DNA of 64,000 bases from DASZIT01 sp052143315. GTDB lineage: Bacteria; Actinomycetota; Acidimicrobiia; Acidimicrobiales; RAAP-2. The notes under the pieces were generated by a model. The model saw only the letters and a list, made by a program, of their open reading frames with translations, had not been told where the DNA came from and made no database searches. The position numbers were made by a program, and so were the translations under genes. Below, one piece after another: positions 1 through 7,352 of this stretch. Position 1 is the stretch's first letter. Each line of letters starts with the position of its first letter. The stretch lies in contig JBKQTE010000062.1 in the NCBI GenBank assembly GCA_052143315.1, positions 17,523 to 81,522 of the forward strand. Direction: 5' to 3'.

Positions 1-443
1 GGATTGGCGTACTGGTAGAGGAAGGCCCACTCCGGGTGCTCCTCGGCCAGCCGGCGGGCCTTGCGGACCGCCCCGTTCGAACCCTCCTCCCCGGGCGAGT
101 CGATGATCTCCGCACCCCACACCTCCAGCAGCTGTCGGCGCTCTGGCGACACGTTGGCGGCCAGCACCACCGTCAGGTGGTAGCCCTTCAGCTTGCACAC
201 CATCGCCATGCCGATGCCGGTATTGCCGGACGACGGCTCGATCAGGGTCTGGCCCGGGGCGAGGAGCCCGCCCTTCTCCGCCTCCTCGATCATCGACAGG
301 GCGATCCGGTCCTTCACCGAGCCCCCGGGGTTCTGCCCCTCGAGCTTGATCAGGATACGGACGTCGGGGTTGGGGCTGAGCGCGGTGATGTCCACCATCG
401 GCGTGTTGCCGATGAGGTCGAGCACCGAGCCGTAGACCGTCAT
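1..443 (-). CDS. cysM: O-phosphoserine/O-acetylserine sulfhydrylase, N-terminal part (cut by window edge)
   Basis: Cysteine synthase family, PLP-dependent, cytoplasmic. Only the first 147 codons are present; the gene runs off the left edge. The start reads MTVYGSVLDLIGNTPMV, the classic family opening. The PLP lysine lies in the GGSVKDR motif (about residue 44) and the phosphate/substrate loop EPSSGNTGIG follows near residue 90. The ATG overlaps the stop of the upstream cysO gene by 4 bp (ATGA), so the two are translationally coupled. With CysO and Mec next door, the known model in Mycobacterium tuberculosis is that CysM uses thiocarboxylated CysO as sulfur donor. A cystathionine beta-synthase or CysK role cannot be excluded because the C-terminal part is missing. 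Confidence 0.9.
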   Translation of the reverse strand, partial: MTVYGSVLDLIGNTPMVDITALSPNPDVRILIKLEGQNPGGSVKDRIALSMIEEAEKGGLLAPGQTLIEPSSGNTGIGMAMVCKLKGYHLTVVLAANVSPERRQLLEVWGAEIIDSPGEEGSNGAVRKARRLAEEHPEWAFLYQYAN

Positions 444-745
444 ACCTGGAGCGGGGGCGGCAGCGGCACGGCGCCCCCGGCCACGGCCGGGAGGATCGAC
501 ACCTGGTCGTTGTCGGTCACCGGCGTGTCGAGCCCTGCCAGGTACCGCACGTCGTCGTCGTTGACGTACACGTTGACGAACTTGTGGAGCGTACCGTCCC
601 CGTTGATCACCTGCCCCGACAGCCCCGGGTGCTCGACGGCCAGGGCGGTGAGGGCCTCCCCCACCGTGGCACCGTCGGCGGGGACGGACTTGGCGCCTCC
701 GGCGTGGGATCGGAGCACTGTCGGTAGATGCACTGTGACGGGCAC
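440..745 (-). CDS. cysO: CysO-like ubiquitin-fold sulfur carrier protein
   Basis: 101 residues, MoaD/ThiS fold. Residues FVNVYVNDDDVRYLAGL and DQVSILPAVAGG match the CysO family, where the C-terminal Gly-Gly is thiocarboxylated and carries sulfur to CysM. In the best-known CysO the protein ends at this diglycine. Here it is followed by ten more residues (AVPLPPPLQV) before a stop that overlaps the cysM start. Either the tail is clipped off to expose Gly-Gly or this carrier works differently. The upstream gene encodes a JAMM protease of the type that acts on CysO. Cytoplasmic; gene order mec-cysO-cysM on the minus strand. Confidence 0.9.
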   Translation of the reverse strand: MPVTVHLPTVLRSHAGGAKSVPADGATVGEALTALAVEHPGLSGQVINGDGTLHKFVNVYVNDDDVRYLAGLDTPVTDNDQVSILPAVAGGAVPLPPPLQV

Positions 746-843
746 GGGGCCTCCCTGTGGTTCCTGTGCTGGGGTCGTCGCGACCGTGGTGGCGGGTGGC
801 GAGGCAGCCGGTGAGTCGAAAGCCGACTACTTCGGTTCGGATT

Positions 844-1251
844 CTACAGTGGTCGCAGGGAGACTGGTTCCTCGCTGACGGTGCCGTCGACGATCCGGTA
901 GCTCCGCACCACCGGGCAGATGTCGCGCAGCGAAACCAGCACGTAGTGCCAGGCGGGGTCGGGGGCCTGGGCCACGTCGGTCGGCGACGGATAGGCGTCG
1001 GTGTGGGTATGGGAGTGGAACACCCCGATGATCGAGCCCCCGCCCGACTCGGCGTCGCGGTCGGCACGGAGATGGTCCTTGGGGTCCACCGTGTAGAGCT
1101 TGGCCGACCTGGCCAGGTTGCGGGTCGGGTAGCAGCTCACCACCTCGCCGGTGTCGGGGTCACCACCCAGCAGACCGCAGGCCTCGTCGGGGAGACCGAC
1201 CAGGCAGTGGGCCACCATCTGGCTGTGGACAGCTTCGGGGAGGTGCAACAT
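844..1251 (-). CDS. mec: Mec-type JAMM (MPN+) zinc peptidase
   Basis: 135 residues from ATG 1251; the open frame extends further upstream but that part is not protein-like and has smpB on the other strand. The JAMM zinc motif is complete: Glu in PDEACGLLGG (about residue 22), then HSHTHTDAYPSPTD, i.e. H-x-H-x7-S-x2-D. Family knowledge: Mec hydrolyses the CysO-cysteine adduct to release cysteine after CysM has acted. An alternative GTG start lies 12 bp upstream, and GAGGG sits just before the ATG. About 98 bp separate it from cysO, on the same strand, so the three genes probably form one sulfur-transfer operon. Confidence 0.88.
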   Translation of the reverse strand: MLHLPEAVHSQMVAHCLVGLPDEACGLLGGDPDTGEVVSCYPTRNLARSAKLYTVDPKDHLRADRDAESGGGSIIGVFHSHTHTDAYPSPTDVAQAPDPAWHYVLVSLRDICPVVRSYRIVDGTVSEEPVSLRPL

Positions 1252-1364
1252 GTCGGCCCTCACGCTAGAGGACGGCGGGATCCACGGTCGGGTTCGCCCC
1301 GGAAGGTCCGCCCCCGACGTCGGTGGCCACCCGGGTCGGCCACCCCGACTACCGTCCGGGGGGC

Positions 1365-1916
1365 ATGTCCGCTGCAGCAGCCAAGCACTCCGGCGCCACC
1401 AGCGCCGCCAAACGCCCATCGGGGGGCGCCGATCCGAGCCGGGAGAACAACCGGCTGGTGGCGTCCAACCGGCGCGCCCGCCACGACTACGAGATCGTCG
1501 ACACCGTCGAGTGCGGTGTGGTGCTCCAGGGGTCGGAGGTGAAGTCCCTCCGGGCCGGCCGTATCGCCCTGCAGGACTCCTACGCCCGCATCATCGACGG
1601 TGAGCTCTGGCTGTTCGGCGTCCACATCCCTCCCTACGCCCAGGCCACCGGGTTCGGGGCCCACGAACCCGACCGCCGCCGCAAGCTCCTGCTCCACCGG
1701 CGCCAGATCGACGAGTGGATGGGCCGAAGCCAGCAACAGTCGCTCACCATGGTGCCGCTCTCCATCTACTTCAAGGAGGGCAGGGCCAAGGTCGAGCTGG
1801 CCCTGGCCCGAGGGCGGCGCCAGTACGACAAGCGTCACGCCATCGCCAGCCGGGACGCCTCCCGGGAGGCCGCCCGGGAGGCGCGGGCGGCCACCAGGGG
1901 CGGATCGCACCGCTGA
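1365..1916 (+). CDS. smpB: SsrA-binding protein SmpB
   Basis: RNA-binding partner of tmRNA in trans-translation; the oligonucleotide-binding core is clear from NNRLVASNRRARHDYEI, then VLQGSEVKSLRAGR and LSIYFKEGRAKVELALARGR. The C-terminal tail is long and rich in Arg/Ala, as usual for the part that enters the decoding centre. I start at ATG 1365 (183 residues); an in-frame ATG at 1323 would add 14 residues. SmpB proteins are usually about 155-165 residues, so the N-terminal Ala/Ser/Gly-rich stretch before NNRLV is somewhat long. The tmRNA gene begins about 75 bp downstream, an arrangement that joins both partners. Confidence 0.93.
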   Translation: MSAAAAKHSGATSAAKRPSGGADPSRENNRLVASNRRARHDYEIVDTVECGVVLQGSEVKSLRAGRIALQDSYARIIDGELWLFGVHIPPYAQATGFGAHEPDRRRKLLLHRRQIDEWMGRSQQQSLTMVPLSIYFKEGRAKVELALARGRRQYDKRHAIASRDASREAAREARAATRGGSHR

Positions 1917-1952
1917 CCGGGGCCGGTCCCGGCGACGACCGGTAGGATGACG

Positions 1953-1979
1953 ACCGATCGGCCACCGTGGCCGATCGGT
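1953..1979. promoter_or_regulatory. 27-bp perfect palindrome between smpB and ssrA
   Basis: A 13-bp arm (ACCGATCGGCCAC) is followed by one C and its exact inverse complement. It lies 36 bp after the smpB stop and 12 bp before the mature tmRNA 5' end. A TAGGAT hexamer at 1942-1947 could be a -10 box for ssrA, which would place the palindrome in the precursor leader. It could instead end smpB transcription, although there is no T-run after it, or be an operator or RNA-processing stem. Function is inferred only. Confidence 0.5.
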
Positions 1980-1991
1980 AACCCGTACCCA

Positions 1992-2338
1992 GGGGGTGAC
2001 AGGCTTCGACTCTGGTCGTCGAGGTGGGAGAAGCGAGCCGTGGTCTCCGGAGCCACGTTAAAGAGCCGGAACCAAAAATAAACGCCGAGCCTCAGCTCGC
2101 GCTCGCAGCCTAGAAACTGCGACGTCCGACCGGTCTCAGTCCTACGGGCCGGAACCGGGCGCCATCAAGTAGGGCTCACCTAGTGGCTGCGCCGACGGGC
2201 AGCTAGGGACACCTCAGTCGGATACGGGACACCGCTGCCGCCGGCAACGACGGTGTCCCCGACAATCCACCGCCGGCTGCGCTCGGAGAAGCCCCATTGA
2301 GAAGCCGGAGGACGCGGGTTCGATTCCCGCCACCTCCA
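1992..2338 (+). ncRNA. ssrA: Transfer-messenger RNA (tmRNA)
   Basis: The 5' end GGGGGTGACAGGCTTCGAC and the 3' end with T-arm GCGGGTTCGATTCCCGC and acceptor strand CACCTCC are diagnostic. The 5' GGGGGTG pairs with the 3' CACCTCC over 7 bp; the terminal CCA is not encoded. The tag reading frame ends ...CTC GCA GCC TAG at 2111-2113. Following the AAATAAAC motif typical just before a resume codon, GCC at 2084 gives the tag AEPQLALAA, only nine residues but with the usual LALAA end recognised by ClpXP. A strong terminator follows. tmRNA rescues stalled ribosomes together with SmpB, encoded just upstream. Confidence 0.95.
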
Positions 2339-2340
2339 CG

Positions 2341-2376
2341 GATGCCCTGACCTGTTTTCCCGCAGGTCAGGGCATC
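2341..2376 (+). terminator. Rho-independent terminator after ssrA
   Basis: A perfect 14-bp stem, GATGCCCTGACCTG with its inverse complement at 2363-2376, has an 8-nt loop and is followed by TTT. It starts three bases after the tmRNA discriminator base. Confidence 0.9.
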
Positions 2377-2448
2377 TTTGCGTCCCTGGTCCGGTCGCCC
2401 GAAGACACCCTCGGGACACGAGCGGGACACGCCGGACAGGCGCGGGTT

Positions 2449-2474
2449 CCGTCTGTCTGATCCGTCTGTCTGAT
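2449..2474. repeat. Tandem 13-bp duplication
   Basis: CCGTCTGTCTGAT occurs twice head-to-tail with no mismatch, in the noncoding stretch between ssrA and the next gene. It probably reflects replication slippage; no function is visible. The remainder of 2377-2616 shows no convincing gene. Confidence 0.8.
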
Positions 2475-2616
2475 CCGAACCGAGCCCGACGGAGGGTCTT
2501 GCTGCTTGATTCCGACCAGCAGTCGGTCGGCCCGGTCGGCGAGCTCAGGCAGGTCCCTGCCGAGCTCAAGAAGACACCCGAGGGAGCCGATCAAGTCGAC
2601 GGGGAGAAGTGTCGAC

Positions 2617-2832
2617 ATGGCTGTGAAGGTTGGAGTTCAGACCAAATCGAAGCGCCCAGTCGCCGATGGCGGCGGCGTGGTTTCCACTCCGGGTGGACGA
2701 ACGATGACGGCAGCGGTGTCGAGACGGATGCTTCCAGCCCTCACCGAGCTTCCTTCGAGTGACGGCGCCGAGGCGGATCGACTCGGCGCCCGGTACGGCA
2801 GCGTCGAGGCGCGGCGGAGGGTGGCGTCGTGA
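2617..2832 (+). CDS. Possible small hypothetical protein (71 residues)
   Basis: Starts MAVKVGVQTKSKRP at ATG 2617, with GGGGAGAAG about seven bases upstream as a candidate ribosome binding site. Its stop overlaps the GTG start of the following hydrolase gene (GTGA), a coupling style common in this genome. The protein is basic and low in complexity, with no recognised domain or membrane segment. It may only be a chance open frame in a high-GC region; the overlap with the next start is the main argument for it. Confidence 0.25.
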   Translation: MAVKVGVQTKSKRPVADGGGVVSTPGGRTMTAAVSRRMLPALTELPSSDGAEADRLGARYGSVEARRRVAS

Positions 2833-3635
2833 TCTGGGCCGGGTGGTCACTGGTGCTGGCGGCGCTGGTGGCCGTCGGGCCGACCGTGTCTGCCGGTCAG
2901 GTGCCGGTGCGCAGGGTCAGCGTCTTCGGCGACAGCCTGATGACAGAGGCCGCCGACCCGTTCGCCGTCGATATCGGTGCGGACGCCACAGTGAGCGAGT
3001 CGGTGTTCCCCGGCACGGCTCCGTGCGACTGGTCGACGGAGATGACCGCCGACGCTGCCACCCACCCGACCGCGGTCGTCCTCGAGTTCTCCGGCAACGC
3101 CCTGACGCCGTGCATCGCCGGGGCGGACTACGAAACGCCGGCCTACTTCGACCAGTACGGGATCGACGTCTCAGCGGCGGTCGACGCCTACGTCAACGCC
3201 GGCACCCACGTGTTTCTCGTGGGCAACGCCCCGACGCTTTCACAGGTGAACGCCCACGACACCCGATGGAACACGCTCAACTGGAACTACAGCGCCATGG
3301 CGGCGAACCTCCCGGGGCGAGTGACGTTCGTCAACGCCGGGGCGGCGGTGGAGTCGGCCTCCGGGCAGTTCGTCTGGACCGTGCCGGGCCGGCCCGGCCT
3401 GGATGTGGTACGGGCGCCTGACGGCCAGCACTTCTGCTCGGCGGCGGTCCTCAGTTGGCCCGAGTGGCGTTCGTGCGGGTCACTGGCACCCGGGGCTATT
3501 GGGTACGCACGGGCGATCGCCGCGGCCGTCGGCCGTTACCTCAAGACGGGCTCGGCGCCGGCCTACGTGGGGCCGCCGCTCGACCCGGAGAACGTGGCGC
3601 CGACGATGGCGCCCGGACAGGTGGACCCGTACTGA
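2829..3635 (+). CDS. Secreted SGNH/GDSL-family hydrolase
   Basis: 268 residues from GTG, with GGAGG eight bases upstream. An N-terminal hydrophobic segment (about residues 2-22, ending VSAGQ) acts as a signal peptide or anchor, so the enzyme is extracytoplasmic. Block I is VFGDSLM with the nucleophilic Ser near residue 36. A GNA (block III-like) occurs in EFSGNALTPC, and the catalytic Asp/His pair fits DGQHFC near residue 200. These folds are esterases or acyl-transfer enzymes acting on lipids or sugar acetyl groups; the substrate cannot be told. The gene stands alone, followed by a convergent gene. Confidence 0.75.
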   Translation: MIWAGWSLVLAALVAVGPTVSAGQVPVRRVSVFGDSLMTEAADPFAVDIGADATVSESVFPGTAPCDWSTEMTADAATHPTAVVLEFSGNALTPCIAGADYETPAYFDQYGIDVSAAVDAYVNAGTHVFLVGNAPTLSQVNAHDTRWNTLNWNYSAMAANLPGRVTFVNAGAAVESASGQFVWTVPGRPGLDVVRAPDGQHFCSAAVLSWPEWRSCGSLAPGAIGYARAIAAAVGRYLKTGSAPAYVGPPLDPENVAPTMAPGQVDPY

Positions 3636-3673
3636 CCACGGCAGCGGCCGAACGATGATGCCGCGGTGGCGGC

Positions 3674-4411
3674 CTACTGGTAATGGTCCGTCCAGGTGGC
3701 ACCGTCCCAGTACCGTTGCTGGCCGGGAGCCCCGCCCGGGGCGGGGAACCACCCGGCGGGGGGATGGGCCGACGGTGCCGCCGCCGGCTGCGCCGGGGTG
3801 GCCGTGCCCGGCGCCTGCGCCGGCGGGGTCCCGCCCCGCATGACCTGCCCGAACGAGGGGATGACCACCTGGGCCGCGCTGTCCTCGGACTGAACCGTCG
3901 GCGTGGTCGGTGTGGCCGGCGTGGTCGGCGGCGACCCCGCAGGGCCCGGGGGGCCGCCGGCCCACGGAGCGGCCGCGCCCACCGGGGCGGGGATGGGGCC
4001 CGCAGGGCCCGGGGGGCCGCCCGGCACGAACGCCCCACCGTAGGGACCGGGCCGCCCGTACCCGCCGGTCCCGGCCAGCTGCGCCCGCAGGGCCTTCACC
4101 TCCCGGACGACTGGCCACTCCGAGAAGGCGAAGATCAGCACGAAGACGAAGCCGACGAAGGGGATGAAGGCCAGCAACACGAACCAGCCGGAGTAGCCCG
4201 CCTTCGTCACCACCTTGACGGCGGCGAGGATCTCCACCACCACCACTACCAGGATGACCAGCAAGAAGATGGTGTCGAAGCCGGCGAACAGGCCCGACGA
4301 GCTGCTGCAGACCAGTCCACCGTTGGCGTTGGTCACGCAGCCGGCCTCGTGGACCGCACCGAGCAACGGCCAGCTCTGCAGATCTCCGATCATGGTCCCC
4401 TCCGATCGCAC
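3674..4411 (-). CDS. Membrane protein with C-terminal DUF2510-like domain
   Basis: 245 residues. Two hydrophobic segments lie around residues 45-65 and 75-98, followed by a Pro/Gly/Ala-rich, probably disordered linker (residues about 115-215). The C-terminal GWFPAPGGAPGQQRYWDGATWTDHY has the spacing of the DUF2510 motif (GWYxDPxGxxxxRYWDGxxWT), seen in many actinobacterial membrane proteins of unknown function. A second in-frame ATG (4393) could be the true start. The 3' end faces the SGNH hydrolase, with about 38 bp between stops. Function unknown. Confidence 0.75.
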   Translation of the reverse strand: MRSEGTMIGDLQSWPLLGAVHEAGCVTNANGGLVCSSSSGLFAGFDTIFLLVILVVVVVEILAAVKVVTKAGYSGWFVLLAFIPFVGFVFVLIFAFSEWPVVREVKALRAQLAGTGGYGRPGPYGGAFVPGGPPGPAGPIPAPVGAAAPWAGGPPGPAGSPPTTPATPTTPTVQSEDSAAQVVIPSFGQVMRGGTPPAQAPGTATPAQPAAAPSAHPPAGWFPAPGGAPGQQRYWDGATWTDHYQ

Positions 4412-4622
4412 GTCCTGGCGAGCGAGAGAGCGCAGGCTCCCGGGCCGCCGCCTGATGGTCTAGTACAGCGGGGGCGGCGGACGCCGGATGGCCGTCCTGG
4501 TGCGACCACCATGACAGCGCGGCCGGGGCTACCCTCCGTGCTGCGATCCGTCATCCCGCTCGGGGCGGGCGGTCGGCACCTCTACCTCCCATGGCCACCT
4601 CCCCACTACAGCGCCGCGTCCG

Positions 4623-7352
4623 ATGAGCACCCTCTCCCGACGCCTCGCCGTGGTGCTCCTGGTCGGCAGCCTCGCCGTCGGTGCCGGGGGGGCCGTCCTC
4701 GCCGGTACCACCGGCCGGGCCGGGGCGTCCTCGCCGCGTACGCCGACCACCGCGCCCGACATCACCCCGAGGCCACTGCCCCACACCCCGCCGGTCTCGT
4801 CGTGCCCGTGGCTACGTGCCGCCATCGACCGGCATCAGTCGCCGGCGGCCCTCGCCGACCTGGTGCTGGGCCGCATGACGCTCGCCGAGAAGCTGGGCGA
4901 GATCGCCCTCATCAACTCCCACGGGTACGAGAACCTCGACGCCGGAGTGCCCCGCCTGTGCATTCCCCGGCTCACGCTCCAGGACGGGCCCCAGGGCCTG
5001 GCCTTCGGGGACACCGACGTCACCCAGCTGCCGGCGCCACTGGGTCTGGCCGCCACCTTCGACACCACCCTCGCCCACCAGTACGGGCAGGTGCTGGGCT
5101 CGGAAGCACGGGGCCAGGGGATCGACGTGGTGCAGTCCCCGAACCTCAACATCGACCGGGTGCCGCAGAACGGTCGAGGCTACGAGGGGTTCGGCGAGGA
5201 CCCGCTGCTGGTGTCCGACATGGGCGTCGCCGAGATCGGGGGCATCCAGTCCCAGGGCACCCTGGCGCAGGCCAAGCACTTCGTGACCTACAACCAGGAG
5301 ACGGACCGCGGCGTGCTCGACACCGTGGTGTCCCCGCGTGCCCTGGAGGAGATCTACCTCCCGCCCTTCAGGGCGGCGGTCGAGCAGGCCCACGTGGCCT
5401 CGGTGATGTGCGCCTACCCGCAGCTCAACGAGGTCTACCAGTGCCAGGATCCCGCACTCGGCCAGCAGCTGCAGCAGTGGGGGTTCACCGGCTTCGTCCG
5501 ATCCGACCTGGGGGCCGTGCACGACCCGGTCGCCGCCCTCGCCGCCGGGACCGATCTCATCAAGCCGGCCAGTGCCACCCGGCTGGCGCGGTCGGTCAGC
5601 GAGGGCGTGCTGCCGATTGCGGACGTGGACGACGCCGTCAGGGGGGTGCTCACCGAGCTGTTCGACTCCGGACTGGTCGGACGACCGGTGACCGGGGCAC
5701 CGGGGACCCCGGTCGACACCATCGACGACGGCCTGTTGGCCCGGAAGGTCGCCGAGCACTCGGCGGTCCTGCTCCAGGACCGCGGGAGCGTGCTCCCACT
5801 GTCGGCCTCGCCCTCGTCGTCGGTGGCCGTCATCGGCGCCGCCGCCTCGGCCGTCCCGGTGACCACCGGGTTCGGCAGCTCACAGGTCACCGCCGACTTC
5901 ACCTCCACGCCCCTCGCCGCCATCCGGGACCGAGCGGGCCCCAAGACGGTCGTCCGGTACGCCGACGGGGGCAGCACCACCCACGGCTACCCCACCGTTC
6001 CCTCGCAGTACCTTGCCCCGTCGACGGGGACCGGACAGGGCCTGACCCTGACGGTCGCACCGACCGAGCCGGTCGTCGGGGCCACGCCCCTGCGGACGCT
6101 CGACCCGAACGTCGACGTCGCCCTCCGGGCCCACCCCTCGGTGCTGGCCGTGCTGCCGGCCGGCACCGCCAACCCGTCACCGGACCGGCCCCGCCGGACG
6201 AGGCCACCGGGCTCCCCCGCCACCCGCACAACCCTCAACGTGCCGGCCGGGTGGTCGGATATCACCGCCACCTGGACGGGAACCCTGACGCCACCCCGGA
6301 GCGGGCTCTACGCCTTCTCCACCGTCGGGTCGGGAGCGGCCACCCTGACGCTGGACGGCACCCCGGTGGTGTCCGACCCTGAGAGCCACGTCCGCGGCGT
6401 CTGGTCCCAGTCGGTGCAGCTCGCCGCCGGTCACGCCTACCAGGTGCTCCTCAGCTGGGACCCGTTCGACTCCCCCAGCCCCAGCGGCCCCGACACCCTG
6501 CACCCGAGCACCCTGACCCTCGGTTGGGAGTACGCCTCCGCCCCCATCGCCCAGGCGGTCGCCGCCGCCCGGTCGTCCCGGGTGGCGGTCGTCTTCGCCG
6601 GCGACTTCAACTCCGAGGGGTTCGACCGGCCCTCCCTCGACCTCCCCGGAGACCAGGACGCCCTCATCGCGGCGGTGGCGGCCGCCAACCCCCGGACGGT
6701 GGTGGTGCTCGACACCGGCGGCCCGGTGGTGATGCCGTGGCTGAACCAGGTGGCCGGTGTGGTGGAGGACTGGTACCCGGGCGAGGAGGACGGGGACGCC
6801 ATCGCCGCCGTGCTCTACGGTGCCGTGGACCCGTCAGGGCGACTGCCGGTCACCTTCCCGTCGTCGGAGGCCCAGTCCGCCATCGACACCCCGGCCCAGT
6901 GGCCAGGGGTGAACCTGGTCTCGACCTACTCGGAAGGGCTTCAGGTGGGGTACCGCTACGACAATGCCAACGGGATCCGCCCGCTGTTCCCGTTCGGCTT
7001 CGGCCTCTCCTACACCCACTTCGTCCAGAGCCTGGTCTCCACCACCAGCACCGGGGGCGGGTACGTGCTCGAGGTCCGGGTCACCAACACCGGGCGTGTC
7101 AGCGGCACCGACGTCCCCCAGGCGTACGTCACCTTCCCGGCCGCCGCCGACGAGCCACCGGCCCAGTTGGCGGCGTTCGCGCCGGTCACCGTGGGAGCGG
7201 GCCGGAGCGCCACGGTCGACCTGACCGTCCCCGCCTCGGCCCTCTCCTCCTACCTCGGCTCGGGGTGGACCACCGTCCCCGGCACCTACACCCTGGCCGT
7301 CGGCGAGTCGTCGCAGGACCTGCCCCTGCACACCACCGTCACCGTTCCCTGA
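4623..7352 (+). CDS. Secreted glycoside hydrolase family 3 (beta-glucosidase-like) with PA14 insert
   Basis: 909 residues with a signal peptide (hydrophobic stretch about residues 8-30). The GH3 N-terminal barrel is shown by NLNIDRVPQNGRGYEGFGEDP and the substrate-binding KH in AQAKHFVTYNQE. The nucleophile Asp sits near residue 295 in FVRSDLGAVHD, where most family members have SDW. The second GH3 domain is interrupted by a PA14-like beta domain (about residues 535-630, with TWTGTLTPPRSGLYAF). The C-terminal fibronectin-III-like GH3 domain contains FPFGFGLSYTHF. It likely trims plant or microbial beta-glucans or glucosides outside the cell. Its stop overlaps the convergent methyltransferase gene by 14 bp. 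Confidence 0.9.
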   Translation: MSTLSRRLAVVLLVGSLAVGAGGAVLAGTTGRAGASSPRTPTTAPDITPRPLPHTPPVSSCPWLRAAIDRHQSPAALADLVLGRMTLAEKLGEIALINSHGYENLDAGVPRLCIPRLTLQDGPQGLAFGDTDVTQLPAPLGLAATFDTTLAHQYGQVLGSEARGQGIDVVQSPNLNIDRVPQNGRGYEGFGEDPLLVSDMGVAEIGGIQSQGTLAQAKHFVTYNQETDRGVLDTVVSPRALEEIYLPPFRAAVEQAHVASVMCAYPQLNEVYQCQDPALGQQLQQWGFTGFVRSDLGAVHDPVAALAAGTDLIKPASATRLARSVSEGVLPIADVDDAVRGVLTELFDSGLVGRPVTGAPGTPVDTIDDGLLARKVAEHSAVLLQDRGSVLPLSASPSSSVAVIGAAASAVPVTTGFGSSQVTADFTSTPLAAIRDRAGPKTVVRYADGGSTTHGYPTVPSQYLAPSTGTGQGLTLTVAPTEPVVGATPLRTLDPNVDVALRAHPSVLAVLPAGTANPSPDRPRRTRPPGSPATRTTLNVPAGWSDITATWTGTLTPPRSGLYAFSTVGSGAATLTLDGTPVVSDPESHVRGVWSQSVQLAAGHAYQVLLSWDPFDSPSPSGPDTLHPSTLTLGWEYASAPIAQAVAAARSSRVAVVFAGDFNSEGFDRPSLDLPGDQDALIAAVAAANPRTVVVLDTGGPVVMPWLNQVAGVVEDWYPGEEDGDAIAAVLYGAVDPSGRLPVTFPSSEAQSAIDTPAQWPGVNLVSTYSEGLQVGYRYDNANGIRPLFPFGFGLSYTHFVQSLVSTTSTGGGYVLEVRVTNTGRVSGTDVPQAYVTFPAAADEPPAQLAAFAPVTVGAGRSATVDLTVPASALSSYLGSGWTTVPGTYTLAVGESSQDLPLHTTVTVP

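Noticed and set aside
193..435. Plus-strand frame inside cysM
   Set aside because: Shadow of the conserved cysteine synthase reading frame on the minus strand.
3683..6382. Very long open frame (about 900 codons) overlapping the DUF2510-like and GH3 genes
   Set aside because: Arg/Pro/Gly-rich sequence typical of a shadow frame in high-GC DNA; the other frames carry clear GH3 motifs and a membrane protein.
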